Assembly (NCBI RefSeq): GCF_006542425.1
Contig: NZ_VFID01000012.1
Location: 186,001-250,000, forward strand
Direction: 5' to 3'
Source: Pseudoxanthomonas sp. z9
GTDB taxonomy: Bacteria; Pseudomonadota; Gammaproteobacteria; Xanthomonadales; Xanthomonadaceae
DNA: 64,000 nucleotides
Shown here piece after piece: positions 1-8,715 of this stretch (position 1 is its first letter; each line of letters starts with the position of its first letter). A program made the translations under genes and the position numbers. The notes under the pieces are model-generated. The model was given only the letters and a program-made list of their open reading frames with translations, was not told the DNA's origin and did not search any database.

Positions 1-296
1 TGCAGCGCAGCGTGGATCACCATGCCCTGTCCGCGGTTGCGCTGCGGCGCGACGGGCGCCTGCTGGGAACGCCCGAGTACGAGATTCCCGGCATCGTCGA
101 CCGGATCGGTACCGGCGATGCATTCGCCGCCGGCGTGCTGCATGGCGACCTGACCGGCCGGGATGATGCCGACGCGCTGCGTTTCGGCCTGGCGGCGGGA
201 TGCCTCAAGCATTCGCTGCCGGGCGACTTCAGCACCCTGGACGCGGCCGAAGTGGATGCTTTCCTGGCGCAGGCGGGGTTCGACGTCCGCCGCTGA
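1..296 (+). CDS. PfkB-family sugar kinase, C-terminal part (KDG kinase-like)
   Basis: This is the C-terminal end of an ATP-dependent sugar kinase whose start lies before the window; the frame is open to the left edge. The stretch GTGDAFAAG is the PfkB signature 2, carrying the anion hole and the catalytic aspartate (about residue 33 of the visible part). The following segment ending in KHSLPGDF resembles 2-keto-3-deoxygluconate kinases more than ribokinases, so phosphorylation of a 2-keto-3-deoxy sugar acid is likely but not proven. A 249-base gap separates it from the CitE-like gene, and it is probably the last gene of an upstream transcription unit of the same catabolic locus. The family call is secure, the substrate an inference. 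Confidence 0.8.
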   Translation, partial: QRSVDHHALSAVALRRDGRLLGTPEYEIPGIVDRIGTGDAFAAGVLHGDLTGRDDADALRFGLAAGCLKHSLPGDFSTLDAAEVDAFLAQAGFDVRR

Positions 297-467
297 TCGC
301 GCGGCGACGGGTTGCGTCGCAGCAAACCGGACCCATCCGGGGGCGTGGGCGGGGACGCACCTGTCGTCGCGGGTGTTTCGTGGCGCGCCCGCCTGCCGTG
401 GCGTGGGTCCGGAATCATTGCCACGGCAAGGCGTGGCGTCGCGGCGGCGGCATATCACAAGCAAATG

Positions 468-481
468 TTGGGTCTGAAGAT
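468..481 (+). promoter_or_regulatory. Candidate operator shared by three locus genes (site 1)
   Basis: The bases TTGGGTCTGAAGAT, preceded by AAGCAAA, lie about 65 bases before the CitE-like gene. A similar string occurs before the TonB receptor (4908-4921) and a weaker one before the CoA-transferase (13834-13847); the common core is CTGAA-N-AT after an A-rich run. It could be the binding site of the LysR protein encoded in the locus or of a regulator outside the window. The match was found by eye and could be chance. Nothing else is recognisable in the gap 297-545. Confidence 0.25.
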
Positions 482-545
482 GCCGGGCGCGACTTTTCTT
501 TGTGTCCGCATCGTTGAAACTGCCTCGCCATGAAGAGTGCGGTCC

Positions 546-1385
546 ATGCGTAGCAAGTTGTTCGTGCCGGGCAGTCGCCCGGAACTGTTCGCCAAGGCCA
601 TGGCGAGCGGTGCCGACGCGATCTCCTTCGACCTGGAGGACGCCGTGCCTCCCGGGTGCAAGGCGGAGGCGCGCGCGAACCTGGCCGAGTTCCTGGCAGG
701 CGCCGACCTGCCGGTCGGCAAGCTGATCATCGTCCGCACCAACGCGCCGTCTTCACCGGAGTTCGAGGCTGATCTGGCCGCGCTCGCGGGCCGCCGGGTG
801 GATCTGCTCAACCTGCCCAAGATCGAGCATGCGCGCGAGGTGACCACGGCGGTGGTGGCGATGGCCTCGCTGCTGGCGACCGAGCAGGCGCCGGAATTGC
901 TGATCAACATCGAGACGCCGCTGGGCCTGCGCAATGCCGCCGACATCGCCCGCGCGCATCCGCGCGTGGCCGGACTGCAACTGGGCCTGGGCGATTTGTT
1001 CGAGGGCCTGGGCATCGACCGTCGCGATCCGGCCAACCTGCACGCGGCGATGTACGCCCTGCGCATGGCCGCCGCCGAGGCCGGCGTGTTCGCCTATGAC
1101 AGCGCCTATCCGGACGTTGCCGACGAGGCGGGATTCCGGACCGAGGCGGGCATCGCCCGCCGGCTGGGCTACCTGGGCAAGAGCTGCATCCATCCCCGCC
1201 AGATCGACTTGGCCAATGCCGTATTCCAGCCTTCCGGCGAAGAGATCGCGCGGGCCCGGCGGATCGTCGCGGCCGCCGCCGAGGCGACGCGGCAAGGGCG
1301 TGGCGCCTTTCTGCTGGAAGGCCGCATGATCGATCCGCCCTACCTGCACCGCGCGCAAGCCATCGTCGCGGCGGCGGATGCATGA
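546..1385 (+). CDS. HpcH/HpaI-family CoA-ester lyase (CitE-like)
   Basis: A CitE-type TIM-barrel lyase of about 279 residues. Family members cleave (3S)-malyl-, citramalyl- or beta-methylmalyl-CoA, or related 2-hydroxyacyl-CoA esters, using Mg2+. Typical marks are the N-terminal KLFVPGSRPELF, the DLEDAV block, INIETPLG (metal-binding Glu), LGLGDLFEGLG (metal-binding Asp) and GKSCIHPRQI near the C-terminus. ATG 546 is preferred over GTG 537 because GAAGAG lies just upstream and family proteins begin with M-R-S-K-L-F. With the CoA-transferase at 13930 it could activate and split a C5 or C4 hydroxyacid; no hydratase is seen in the window. The family is clear; the specific substrate is inferred. 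Confidence 0.85.
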   Translation: MRSKLFVPGSRPELFAKAMASGADAISFDLEDAVPPGCKAEARANLAEFLAGADLPVGKLIIVRTNAPSSPEFEADLAALAGRRVDLLNLPKIEHAREVTTAVVAMASLLATEQAPELLINIETPLGLRNAADIARAHPRVAGLQLGLGDLFEGLGIDRRDPANLHAAMYALRMAAAEAGVFAYDSAYPDVADEAGFRTEAGIARRLGYLGKSCIHPRQIDLANAVFQPSGEEIARARRIVAAAAEATRQGRGAFLLEGRMIDPPYLHRAQAIVAAADA

Positions 1386-1482
1386 ACATCGCGGGGGAGC
1401 GCAGGGGATGGCCGTCCACGCGGCGCGTGGCGGATACGCCGGATGCCGCGACCACACCGAATTTCGAAAGCATGGAAACACG

Positions 1483-3894
1483 ATGAGCCGAATCGCCGTC
1501 CTGCCTCTGTCCAAGGAGGCGACCGGCTTCCTGCGAGCCGCGCTATGCCTGTTGCTGCTGCTGTGCGCGGCCGTCCCCGGCGTGCATGCCGAGAGCCTGA
1601 CCTCGGTGGAACGCAGCGTGTTGCCGGCACTGCCTGTCGGCGCGCACGTTGAGATGCTGCGGTCGATCGAGGACCGACCGCTGGCGCTGGGCGGCGATGG
1701 CGCGTGGGTCCTGTCCACCGACGGCCGCCAGTGGCAGGCGCTGTCCTGGCCCGGCGGCGCCGCGCCGCACGTGCTGGACGCCGGCGGCGATGGCCGTCGA
1801 CTGTTCGCGCTCGTGTCCACCGGAACCGGACAGGCGCGGATCGAGGAACTGGGGCTCAGCGGAAACAGCCTGGTCCGCCAGCCGATGCCCGCGCTCCCGC
1901 AGGCGTTGACCGGCGCGGACTTCGCCATCCTGGGCGACAGCCTGTACGTGGCCGGCCGGGGCGACGGTGCGCCTGGCCTGTGGCGCACGGCCTTGAACGG
2001 GCCCGCGGCATGGACCGATGGCCCGGCGTGGCCGGAAGGCGCCTCGGACGGCGAGTTGCTGGCGCAGACCAACGCGCTCTATCTGATCGGCGGCGGCACG
2101 ACCTCGCAACCGTTGTGGCGATGGACGTCCGATCACGGCTGGGAAACCAAACCGGCGGTGCCGGGCACGCGCCTGCCGGGTTCGGCGCGCGCGCTGGGAC
2201 AGGCACATCTGCTGATGCTGGTGCGCGACAATCGCGGCACGCACCTGATGACCTACCACACCATCACCAGTGCCTGGGCCACGCTGCCGGCGGAGGTCGG
2301 CGACGACGTCCGGCTGGCTACCGGCTGGCGCAACGGCCTGGTCTGGACGAGCGATGACGGCAAGGGCGGGCAGGTGTTCGAATCGGCGCAGCTGACCTCC
2401 GGCAAGCATCTGCTGAAATGGATGGACTGGCTGGTGATCATCGTCTACCTGGCGTCGATGATCGGCATCGGCATGTACTTCTACCTGAAGGAAAAGCGCA
2501 ACTCGACCTCGGATTTCTTCGTCGGCGGGCGCAGCATTCCATTCTGGGCGGCGGGCGTGAGCCTGTATGCCACCAACACCAGTTCGATCAGCTTCATCGC
2601 CATTCCCGCCAAGGCGTTCGAGACCAATTGGCAGTACATGACCAACAACCTCATCGCGGTGCTCGGGCTGATGTTCGTGGCGGTGTGGATCGTGCCGCTG
2701 CTGCGCCGGCTGGACCTGATGTCGGTGTTCTCGTACCTGGAAACCCGTTTCCACCCGGCGATCCGCATGCTGGCCAGCGCGCTGTGCATCGCCATGCAGG
2801 TCGGCGCGCGGATGAGCGTGATCCTGTTCCTGCCCGCGCTGGCGATCGCCACCATCACCGGCATCAGCGTCGTGTGGAGCGTGATCCTGATGGGCGTGTT
2901 TACCATCATCTATACCGCGATGGGCGGCATGAAGGCGGTGATTTGGACCGACTTCGTCCAGGTGTTCGTCAAGATGGGCGGCGCGATGTTCGCCATCGGC
3001 TTCATCATCTGGCACCTGAAGGGCGGCGCGCCGGAGTTCTTTGCCACCGCGATGGCCGAGCAGAAGATGCACACGCTCGATTTCAGCTTCGATCTGACCA
3101 AGGCCACGGTGTGGGGCTTCATCTTCCTGGTGATCTTCGACGTCGTGCTGACCTTCCCGAAGGACCAGGTGCTGATGCAGCGCACCCTGTCGACCAAGTC
3201 GGACAAGGAGGCCGGGCGTTCGATCTGGGCGTTCGCCGCGATCATGATCCCGGGCGGCTTCATCTTCTACGGCATCGGCACGGCGCTGTTCGTCTACTAC
3301 AAGAACAACCCCGAGCGGCTGAATCCGCTGCTGCCGATCGACGCCACCTTCCCGCTGTTCATCGCCGCCGAGCTGCCGCCCGGCGTGACCGGGCTGATCA
3401 TCGCCGGCATCTTCGCCGCCGCCATGGCGACCCTGTCGAGCATCATGAACAGCGTCGCCACCCTGATCTCGGTCGACTTCTACGAGAAGCTGTCGAAGAA
3501 GGCCGACCAGAAGAAGAGCGTGCTGTTCGCCGAGATCACCACGGTGATGGTCGGCCTGGTCGGTATCGGCCTGGCGCTGCTGCTCTCGCGCTACGACATC
3601 CACTCGCTGTTCGACATCTCGATCGAGCTGGCCGGCCTGCTGGGTGGCGGCTTCGCCGGTGCGTACACGCTGGGCATGTTCACCCGCCGGGCCAATTCCC
3701 CGGGCGTGGCGATCGGCATCGGGTCGAGCATCGTGCTGACCTTCCTGGCCTGGTCGATGGATCTGGTCCATCCGTACTTCTACCTGGCGATCTCGATCCT
3801 GCTGTGCATCGTGATCGGCTACCTGGCCAGCCTGCTGTTCCCGGCGCCGCAACGGTCGCTCAAGGGCCTGACCATCTACCGGGATGTGGAGTAA
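1483..3894 (+). CDS. Sodium:solute symporter with N-terminal periplasmic kelch-like domain
   Basis: A fusion of about 803 residues. Residues 1-30 form a signal peptide with a leucine-rich core ending near VHA. Residues 40-305 read as a beta-propeller of kelch type, with repeating pieces such as LYLIGGG, LWRWT and LYVAGRG, and should lie in the periplasm. Residues 310-800 are a full SSS transporter: the first membrane helix after KWMDW, then DFFVGGRSIPFW and many hydrophobic helices. ATG 1483 was chosen because it gives the signal peptide directly; the longer reading from 1378 adds an unlikely leader. Similar fusions with a NanM-like propeller are known among symporters for sialic acids and other sugars. 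It probably imports the product released outside the cytoplasm; the propeller may bind or mutarotate it. Confidence 0.85.
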   Translation: MSRIAVLPLSKEATGFLRAALCLLLLLCAAVPGVHAESLTSVERSVLPALPVGAHVEMLRSIEDRPLALGGDGAWVLSTDGRQWQALSWPGGAAPHVLDAGGDGRRLFALVSTGTGQARIEELGLSGNSLVRQPMPALPQALTGADFAILGDSLYVAGRGDGAPGLWRTALNGPAAWTDGPAWPEGASDGELLAQTNALYLIGGGTTSQPLWRWTSDHGWETKPAVPGTRLPGSARALGQAHLLMLVRDNRGTHLMTYHTITSAWATLPAEVGDDVRLATGWRNGLVWTSDDGKGGQVFESAQLTSGKHLLKWMDWLVIIVYLASMIGIGMYFYLKEKRNSTSDFFVGGRSIPFWAAGVSLYATNTSSISFIAIPAKAFETNWQYMTNNLIAVLGLMFVAVWIVPLLRRLDLMSVFSYLETRFHPAIRMLASALCIAMQVGARMSVILFLPALAIATITGISVVWSVILMGVFTIIYTAMGGMKAVIWTDFVQVFVKMGGAMFAIGFIIWHLKGGAPEFFATAMAEQKMHTLDFSFDLTKATVWGFIFLVIFDVVLTFPKDQVLMQRTLSTKSDKEAGRSIWAFAAIMIPGGFIFYGIGTALFVYYKNNPERLNPLLPIDATFPLFIAAELPPGVTGLIIAGIFAAAMATLSSIMNSVATLISVDFYEKLSKKADQKKSVLFAEITTVMVGLVGIGLALLLSRYDIHSLFDISIELAGLLGGGFAGAYTLGMFTRRANSPGVAIGIGSSIVLTFLAWSMDLVHPYFYLAISILLCIVIGYLASLLFPAPQRSLKGLTIYRDVE

Positions 3895-3975
3895 CCGCGC
3901 TTGCGCCCCTGCCGTTGGTCCTGTCGCGCGCGCGGCGGGGCTCCTGTAGCCTGAGCGCACGCCAGGGGGAGACAC

Positions 3976-4851
3976 GTGGATACCCAGTTCCTGAACACCT
4001 TCGTCACCGTGGTCGACCGCGGCTCGATGGCGGCGGCCGCCCGCGAATTGAACATCACGCCGGCCGCGGTGGCGCAGCAGATCCGCACCCTGGAGCGCGA
4101 ACTCGGCGCATCGCTGATCGCGCGGGTGGGGCGGACCGTGAGCGTCACCGAGGAAGGGTCCCGGATCATCCAGCGGGCCCGGGATCTGCTCCGCGACGTG
4201 GCCGACATGCGCAGCGTCGCCAACGACAGCGCGGTGTCCGGCGAACTGCGCCTGGGGGCCTGCCCGACCGCGCTGGCCGGGATGCTGCCGGACATCCTGG
4301 CGCGGATGGTGGAAACGTTTCCGCAGATCAACGTGTTCATCAAGCCGGGCTATTCGGCCGATCTGTATCGCGCGGTGGAGTCGGGTGAACTGGATGCGGC
4401 CATCGTGCTGCAGGCGCCGTTCTCGCTGCCCAAGACCTGCCAGTGGCAGCTGCTGCGCGAGGAACCGCTGGTGGTGCTGGCGCCGGCGGCGATGGCCGGC
4501 CGCGACCCGCATGAACTGCTCGCCACCCAGCCGCTGATCCGCTACGACCGCAACCAGTGGGGCGGCCGCCAGGCCGACGAATACCTGCGCAACGCCGGCA
4601 TCGTTCCCCACGAACGCTTTGAACTGAACGCGCTCAACGCGATCGCGGTGATGGTCGATCGCGGCCTGGGCGTATCGTTGGTGCCCAACTGGGCGCGGCC
4701 CTGGCCGGAAGGGCTGGACCTGGTCCGGATTCCGTTGCCGAACGAATGCGTGCCGCGCCGCATCGGCATGGTCTGGTCGCGCTCGACCGTGCGCATTCGC
4801 CTGGTCACCGTCCTGCTGCAGGAAAGCCAGGCGGTTTCGCAGCTGTCCTGA
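3976..4851 (+). CDS. LysR-family transcriptional regulator
   Basis: A 291-residue LysR regulator: an N-terminal winged helix-turn-helix (residues 1-60, with SMAAAARELNITPAAVAQQI and the ERELG linker) and a LysR substrate-binding domain from about residue 88. It starts with GTG at 3976, supported by an AGGGGGAG ribosome-binding site ten bases upstream. It lies between the symporter and the TonB receptor in the same orientation, so it is the likely local regulator of the catabolic locus, with the co-inducer a substrate or intermediate. Its orientation is not the classic divergent one, so the target promoter is not obvious; the motif at 4908-4921 is a candidate. Confidence 0.9.
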   Translation: MDTQFLNTFVTVVDRGSMAAAARELNITPAAVAQQIRTLERELGASLIARVGRTVSVTEEGSRIIQRARDLLRDVADMRSVANDSAVSGELRLGACPTALAGMLPDILARMVETFPQINVFIKPGYSADLYRAVESGELDAAIVLQAPFSLPKTCQWQLLREEPLVVLAPAAMAGRDPHELLATQPLIRYDRNQWGGRQADEYLRNAGIVPHERFELNALNAIAVMVDRGLGVSLVPNWARPWPEGLDLVRIPLPNECVPRRIGMVWSRSTVRIRLVTVLLQESQAVSQLS

Positions 4852-4906
4852 ACACGCGCGATGCTGCACTGCATCGATACCGCCGACCGGGATCACCCAA
4901 CAAAAA

Positions 4907-4965
4907 CTAGGCTCTGAACATAGGCGCGGAGGATTCTTTCCGTGACGGCGTGCACCTAGGCTCTG
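4907..4965 (+). promoter_or_regulatory. Direct repeat CTAGGCTCTG upstream of TonB receptor gene
   Basis: The ten bases CTAGGCTCTG occur at 4907-4916 and again at 4956-4965, 49 bases apart start to start, in the 277-base gap before the receptor gene. The first copy belongs to the motif shared with the gap before the CitE-like gene. Two exact copies in so short a gap suggest an operator or looping site; no clear -35/-10 pair could be fixed. Confidence 0.35.
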
Positions 4966-5128
4966 TCGACATTGTCGAGGCTGTCGCCGGCGTCTGGGAG
5001 GAACGTCTGGCAGCGCGGGCGCCATTCTCTCCGCCGCCCGCGGATGCGCAACAACAACAAGAACGCTATCGGGGAGCCCTGCGGCCAGCGCCGCGGTTCT
5101 TGCAGCCACCATCTCAGAGAAGAACACC

Positions 5129-7384
5129 ATGAAGCACGTGCCCGCCGCATTCGGCGTATTCCTGCTGGCCGCCGCCGTCAGCGCCAGCGTCAAGGCCCAA
5201 CAGAACACCCCGCCGCCGCCGGACGAGGCGTCGAAGGCGGGGGAAGTAGAAGCCACCAATCTCGATCAGGTGATCGTCACCGGCGTGCGTACGCCGAAGG
5301 CGGTGGACAAGATTCCGGGCGCGATCACCCTGGTATCCAAGGAAGACATCGCCCACACGCTGCTGGTGACGGAAGACGCCACCGCGGTGCTCGCGCGTAC
5401 CGTTCCCGGCTACGCGGAATCCTCCCAGGCGATGAGCAATACCGGCGAGACCTTGCGTGGCCGCATTGCGCTGCGCCTGTTCGACGGCGTGCCGCAGGGT
5501 TCGCCCTTGCGCGAAGGCGGACGCAATGCGACCTTCACCGACATGGGCATGGTCGGCCGCATCGAGGTCATCAATGGTCCGTCGGCGTCCGAAGGCATCG
5601 GCGCGGCAGGCGGCATCATCAACTACCTGTCCAAGAACCCGACCAAGGAAGGCCACGAGACCACGGTCACCACCCGCTATTCCACCCAGTTCGGTTCCGA
5701 CAGCGCCGGCTGGAAGCTGGGTGTCAACCATGCCTACAAGCAGGACAACGCCGACTTCATCGGCGGTGTTTCATTCATTGATCGCGGTATCTCCTACGAT
5801 GGCAACGGCCGCCGCATCGGCATGAACACCAGTGGCTCGGTTGCGGATTCGGAAGCGAAGAACCTGTTCCTCAAGGGTGGCATCAACTTCGGCGAGAACG
5901 GCGAACAGCGCATCCAAGCGACCATCAGCCACTTCAAGATCGAAGGCAAGGGCAACTACGTCCAGGTCGTGGGCTGCCGTGGTCCGGAAGACCAGGATGC
6001 GGATCCGCCCTGCACCGTGCCGCGCACCAACACGTCCGAGCGCGGCCAGATTTTCGGCCAGAAGGCCGAGTTCAACGACTTCAAGCAGTACGCCATCAAG
6101 TACATCCACGGTAACTTCTTCGGCGGAACGCTGGGCGTCGATGCCTATTACGCCGACCAGGCGATGCGTTATCTGCCGGAGAACGGCGATGACAAGCAGC
6201 TGGTCAAGGTGGACGATGACTTCAACGAGGCCGACCGCATCTACGATCAGTCCGAAATCGTCTCCGACAAGAAGGGCTTCCGCGTGGGCTGGACCCGTCC
6301 GGAGCTGTTCAATGTCGCCGGCCTCGAGCTGCGCACCGGCGTCGACGTCGTCAAGGATACGGCCGAGCAGCGCCTGGCGCTGACGAACCGCCTGTGGGTG
6401 CCGCCGATGGAATATGAAAGCACCGCGCCCTACGCGCAGCTGACCTACGATATCGGCCCGGTCACGCTGAGCGGCGGTTATCGCCGCGAGGATGGCGAGT
6501 TGAACGTCGACAGCTACACCACCACTGCCTATCGCAACAGCGTGTTCGTGCAGGGTGGCGGCGTGAAGTACAAGGAAAACCTGATCAACTACGGTGCCAT
6601 CTGGCGCATCACCGATGAATGGTCGGTGTTCGGCTCCTATGGCGAGGGCTTTGGCCTGCCGAACATCGGTATTCCGCTGCGCAACATCAACGTGCCGGGT
6701 CAATCGGTGGATCGGATCGCGGACATCGCCGCGATCGTCGTCGACAACACCGAATTCGGCGTCAACTGGCGTGGCGACCGTGGCTCGTTCAGCGCCTCGC
6801 ACTACGACTCCAAGACACCGTTCGGCACTTCGCTGGCGATCGATCCGAATTCCAATGACTTCATCCTCAGCCGCGCGCCGACCCGCATCAAGGGCGTCGA
6901 GGTCAGCGGCGACTGGCGCTTCAATCCGCAATGGAAGGTCAGCGCTCTGTACTCCCGCATCCGTGGCAAGACCGCGTTCTGGGCCGCCGATCCCGCCGGC
7001 AACTACGGCGCCGGTGCCCTGAACAAGCCGATGGGCGTGCTGGACATCAACCCCGACAAGATCTCCGCCGCGGTGACCTGGAACCCGACCGCGAACATCG
7101 ACGTCACCCTCGGGGCGACCCGCCTGGCGGATCGGAACATTTCGGGCAGTGACACCCGCGCCTACGACAACCGCTTCTTCGAATACGAGGAAAAGACCAC
7201 CGGCTATACCCTGTTCGATTTGGGTGTGAACGTGCAGACCGAAAGCTTCGGCAAGTTCTCGGTCGGTATCGAGAACCTGACCGACAAGCAGTACATCCTG
7301 AGCTGGTCGCAGCTCGCGGGCTACCAGAACTACTGGGCGGGCCGCGGCCGCATGGTCTCGATCACCCACACCATCAACTTTTGA
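5129..7384 (+). CDS. TonB-dependent outer-membrane receptor
   Basis: A 751-residue outer-membrane transporter. Residues 1-23 are a signal peptide ending in KAQ. A short linker leads to the region around DQVIVTGVRTPKAVDKIPG, which includes the TonB-box-like and early plug part; the plug runs to about residue 170 with RIEVINGPSASEGIGAAGGIINY. The rest is a 22-strand beta-barrel ending in HTINF, with the terminal aromatic residue needed for outer-membrane assembly. It has no carboxypeptidase-like N-terminal extension, so it is unlike the large CUT receptors of Xanthomonas and closer in size to siderophore or small-ligand receptors. The ligand is inferred from the neighbouring glycosidase and sugar kinases, and a metal-chelate cannot be excluded. 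The ATG follows a GAGAAGAA site. Confidence 0.9.
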   Translation: MKHVPAAFGVFLLAAAVSASVKAQQNTPPPPDEASKAGEVEATNLDQVIVTGVRTPKAVDKIPGAITLVSKEDIAHTLLVTEDATAVLARTVPGYAESSQAMSNTGETLRGRIALRLFDGVPQGSPLREGGRNATFTDMGMVGRIEVINGPSASEGIGAAGGIINYLSKNPTKEGHETTVTTRYSTQFGSDSAGWKLGVNHAYKQDNADFIGGVSFIDRGISYDGNGRRIGMNTSGSVADSEAKNLFLKGGINFGENGEQRIQATISHFKIEGKGNYVQVVGCRGPEDQDADPPCTVPRTNTSERGQIFGQKAEFNDFKQYAIKYIHGNFFGGTLGVDAYYADQAMRYLPENGDDKQLVKVDDDFNEADRIYDQSEIVSDKKGFRVGWTRPELFNVAGLELRTGVDVVKDTAEQRLALTNRLWVPPMEYESTAPYAQLTYDIGPVTLSGGYRREDGELNVDSYTTTAYRNSVFVQGGGVKYKENLINYGAIWRITDEWSVFGSYGEGFGLPNIGIPLRNINVPGQSVDRIADIAAIVVDNTEFGVNWRGDRGSFSASHYDSKTPFGTSLAIDPNSNDFILSRAPTRIKGVEVSGDWRFNPQWKVSALYSRIRGKTAFWAADPAGNYGAGALNKPMGVLDINPDKISAAVTWNPTANIDVTLGATRLADRNISGSDTRAYDNRFFEYEEKTTGYTLFDLGVNVQTESFGKFSVGIENLTDKQYILSWSQLAGYQNYWAGRGRMVSITHTINF

Positions 7385-7407
7385 AACGGACGACTCCCCC
7401 ACGTCGG

Positions 7408-8715
7408 ATGTTTCAGGCAACGCACGGGCAGCGGGTGTGGCCGCTGCTGATGGCCGCGCTGTTGGCCGTGCACACGGCGCGGGCGCAAGACCCGGTGGTG
7501 GACCTTCCGTCCGCGGTATCCGCCGCGGCGGAAGGTTTCTCTCCGGTCCGCCTGCAGCGGCTGGATGATTCCCTCGAACGGGCGACCGGCGCGCAAGGCT
7601 ACCTCGGTGCGGTGGCCCTGATCGCGCGCGACGGCAAGGTCGTCACGGTGCGTGCGCATGGCAGCCGCGATCTCGCGCGCAGCCGGCCGATGACGGAGGA
7701 TGCCATCTTCCGCATCTATTCGATGACCAAGCCGATCACCTCGGTGGCGGTGCTCCAGCTGATGGAGCAGGGCAAGCTGGGCCTGGACGATCCGGTGAGC
7801 CGCTACCTGCCGGCGTTCAAGCACATGCAGCGCTTCGCCGGCGGCACGGCGGACAAGCCGGTGCTGGTGCCGGCGCAACGTCCCATCACCCTGCGTCAGC
7901 TGCTGACCCATACCGCGGGTTTCGCCACCGGCGGCGAGGGCTTCGAGGAAGCCACCCGCCTGCTGGAACGCGCCGACCTGCACGGCTCGCCGGATCTGGC
8001 GACGTTTGCCTCGCGACTGGCGGCTGTGCCGCTGGCAACCGAACCCGGAACCCGCTTCAAGTACGACGGCACCGGCATCGAAGTGCTGGCGCGCGTGGTC
8101 GAGGTGGTGAGCGGGGAATCCTTCGATGCCTACGTGCGCACGCATATCATCGTGCCGCTGCGCATGCGCGACACCGGCTTCAGCGTGCCGGAAGCCGCGC
8201 GCGGGCGCGTGGTCGATTTGACCCGCATGGGCGACGACGGTCGGCTGGAACTGGATGACAACCGCAGCGCACGGCAACCGGGCGTATCGCTCAATGCCTA
8301 TCCCAGCGGCGCGGGCGGGTTGTACTCCACCATCTCCGACTACGCACGGTTCTGCCAGATGCTGCTGGATGGCGGCGTGCTGGATGGCCAGCGCATCCTC
8401 GGTCGCAAGACCGTGGACCTGATGATGATGAACCATCTGCAGGGACAGCTCGATCCGCCGGTCACCGAGTTCAGCCGCGCCGAAGGCTTCGGCCTGGGCG
8501 GCTCGGTGATCCTCGACGTGGCCGGACGCGGCCGGCTGGGTTCGGTGGGGGCGTTCGGCTGGTCCGGCGCGGCCTCGACCTATTTCACCATCGACCGGCA
8601 GGAACGCCTGATCGCGATCCTGCTGCTGCAACACCTGCCAGACGGCCAGCCGCACGATCTGCCCCGTCTCGCCACGCCTTTCTACAACCTGGTCTACCAG
8701 GCACTGGAACCATGA
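7408..8715 (+). CDS. Exported serine hydrolase, beta-lactamase/esterase family (class C fold)
   Basis: A serine hydrolase of the beta-lactamase-related family (EstB, DD-peptidase and class C enzymes). The N-terminus is a signal peptide ending in HTARA. The nucleophile motif S-M-T-K lies at about residues 105-108, and the C-terminal region has the usual GGLYSTISDYARF and late glycine-rich strand GSVGAFGWSG. Such proteins in catabolic loci are generally esterases or lactonases rather than antibiotic resistance genes. Two starts are possible: TTG 7381, overlapping the receptor stop by four bases, and ATG 7408, chosen here as the better codon; both keep a signal peptide. The 3' end overlaps the ribokinase start by four bases, so it is co-translated with it. 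It probably removes an ester or opens a lactone in the periplasm. Confidence 0.8.
   Translation: MFQATHGQRVWPLLMAALLAVHTARAQDPVVDLPSAVSAAAEGFSPVRLQRLDDSLERATGAQGYLGAVALIARDGKVVTVRAHGSRDLARSRPMTEDAIFRIYSMTKPITSVAVLQLMEQGKLGLDDPVSRYLPAFKHMQRFAGGTADKPVLVPAQRPITLRQLLTHTAGFATGGEGFEEATRLLERADLHGSPDLATFASRLAAVPLATEPGTRFKYDGTGIEVLARVVEVVSGESFDAYVRTHIIVPLRMRDTGFSVPEAARGRVVDLTRMGDDGRLELDDNRSARQPGVSLNAYPSGAGGLYSTISDYARFCQMLLDGGVLDGQRILGRKTVDLMMMNHLQGQLDPPVTEFSRAEGFGLGGSVILDVAGRGRLGSVGAFGWSGAASTYFTIDRQERLIAILLLQHLPDGQPHDLPRLATPFYNLVYQALEP

Noticed and set aside
4950..5132. Short 60-codon frame before the TonB receptor
   Set aside because: No ribosome-binding site or family; it lies in the regulatory gap and its product is low-complexity.
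1543..5259. Antisense frame of 1238 codons
   Set aside because: Shadow of the symporter and LysR genes with repetitive Arg/His/Gln composition; no domain.
7408..8715. Serine hydrolase as an antibiotic resistance beta-lactamase
   Set aside because: It has the S-x-x-K motif but sits inside a catabolic operon and resembles EstB-like esterases.
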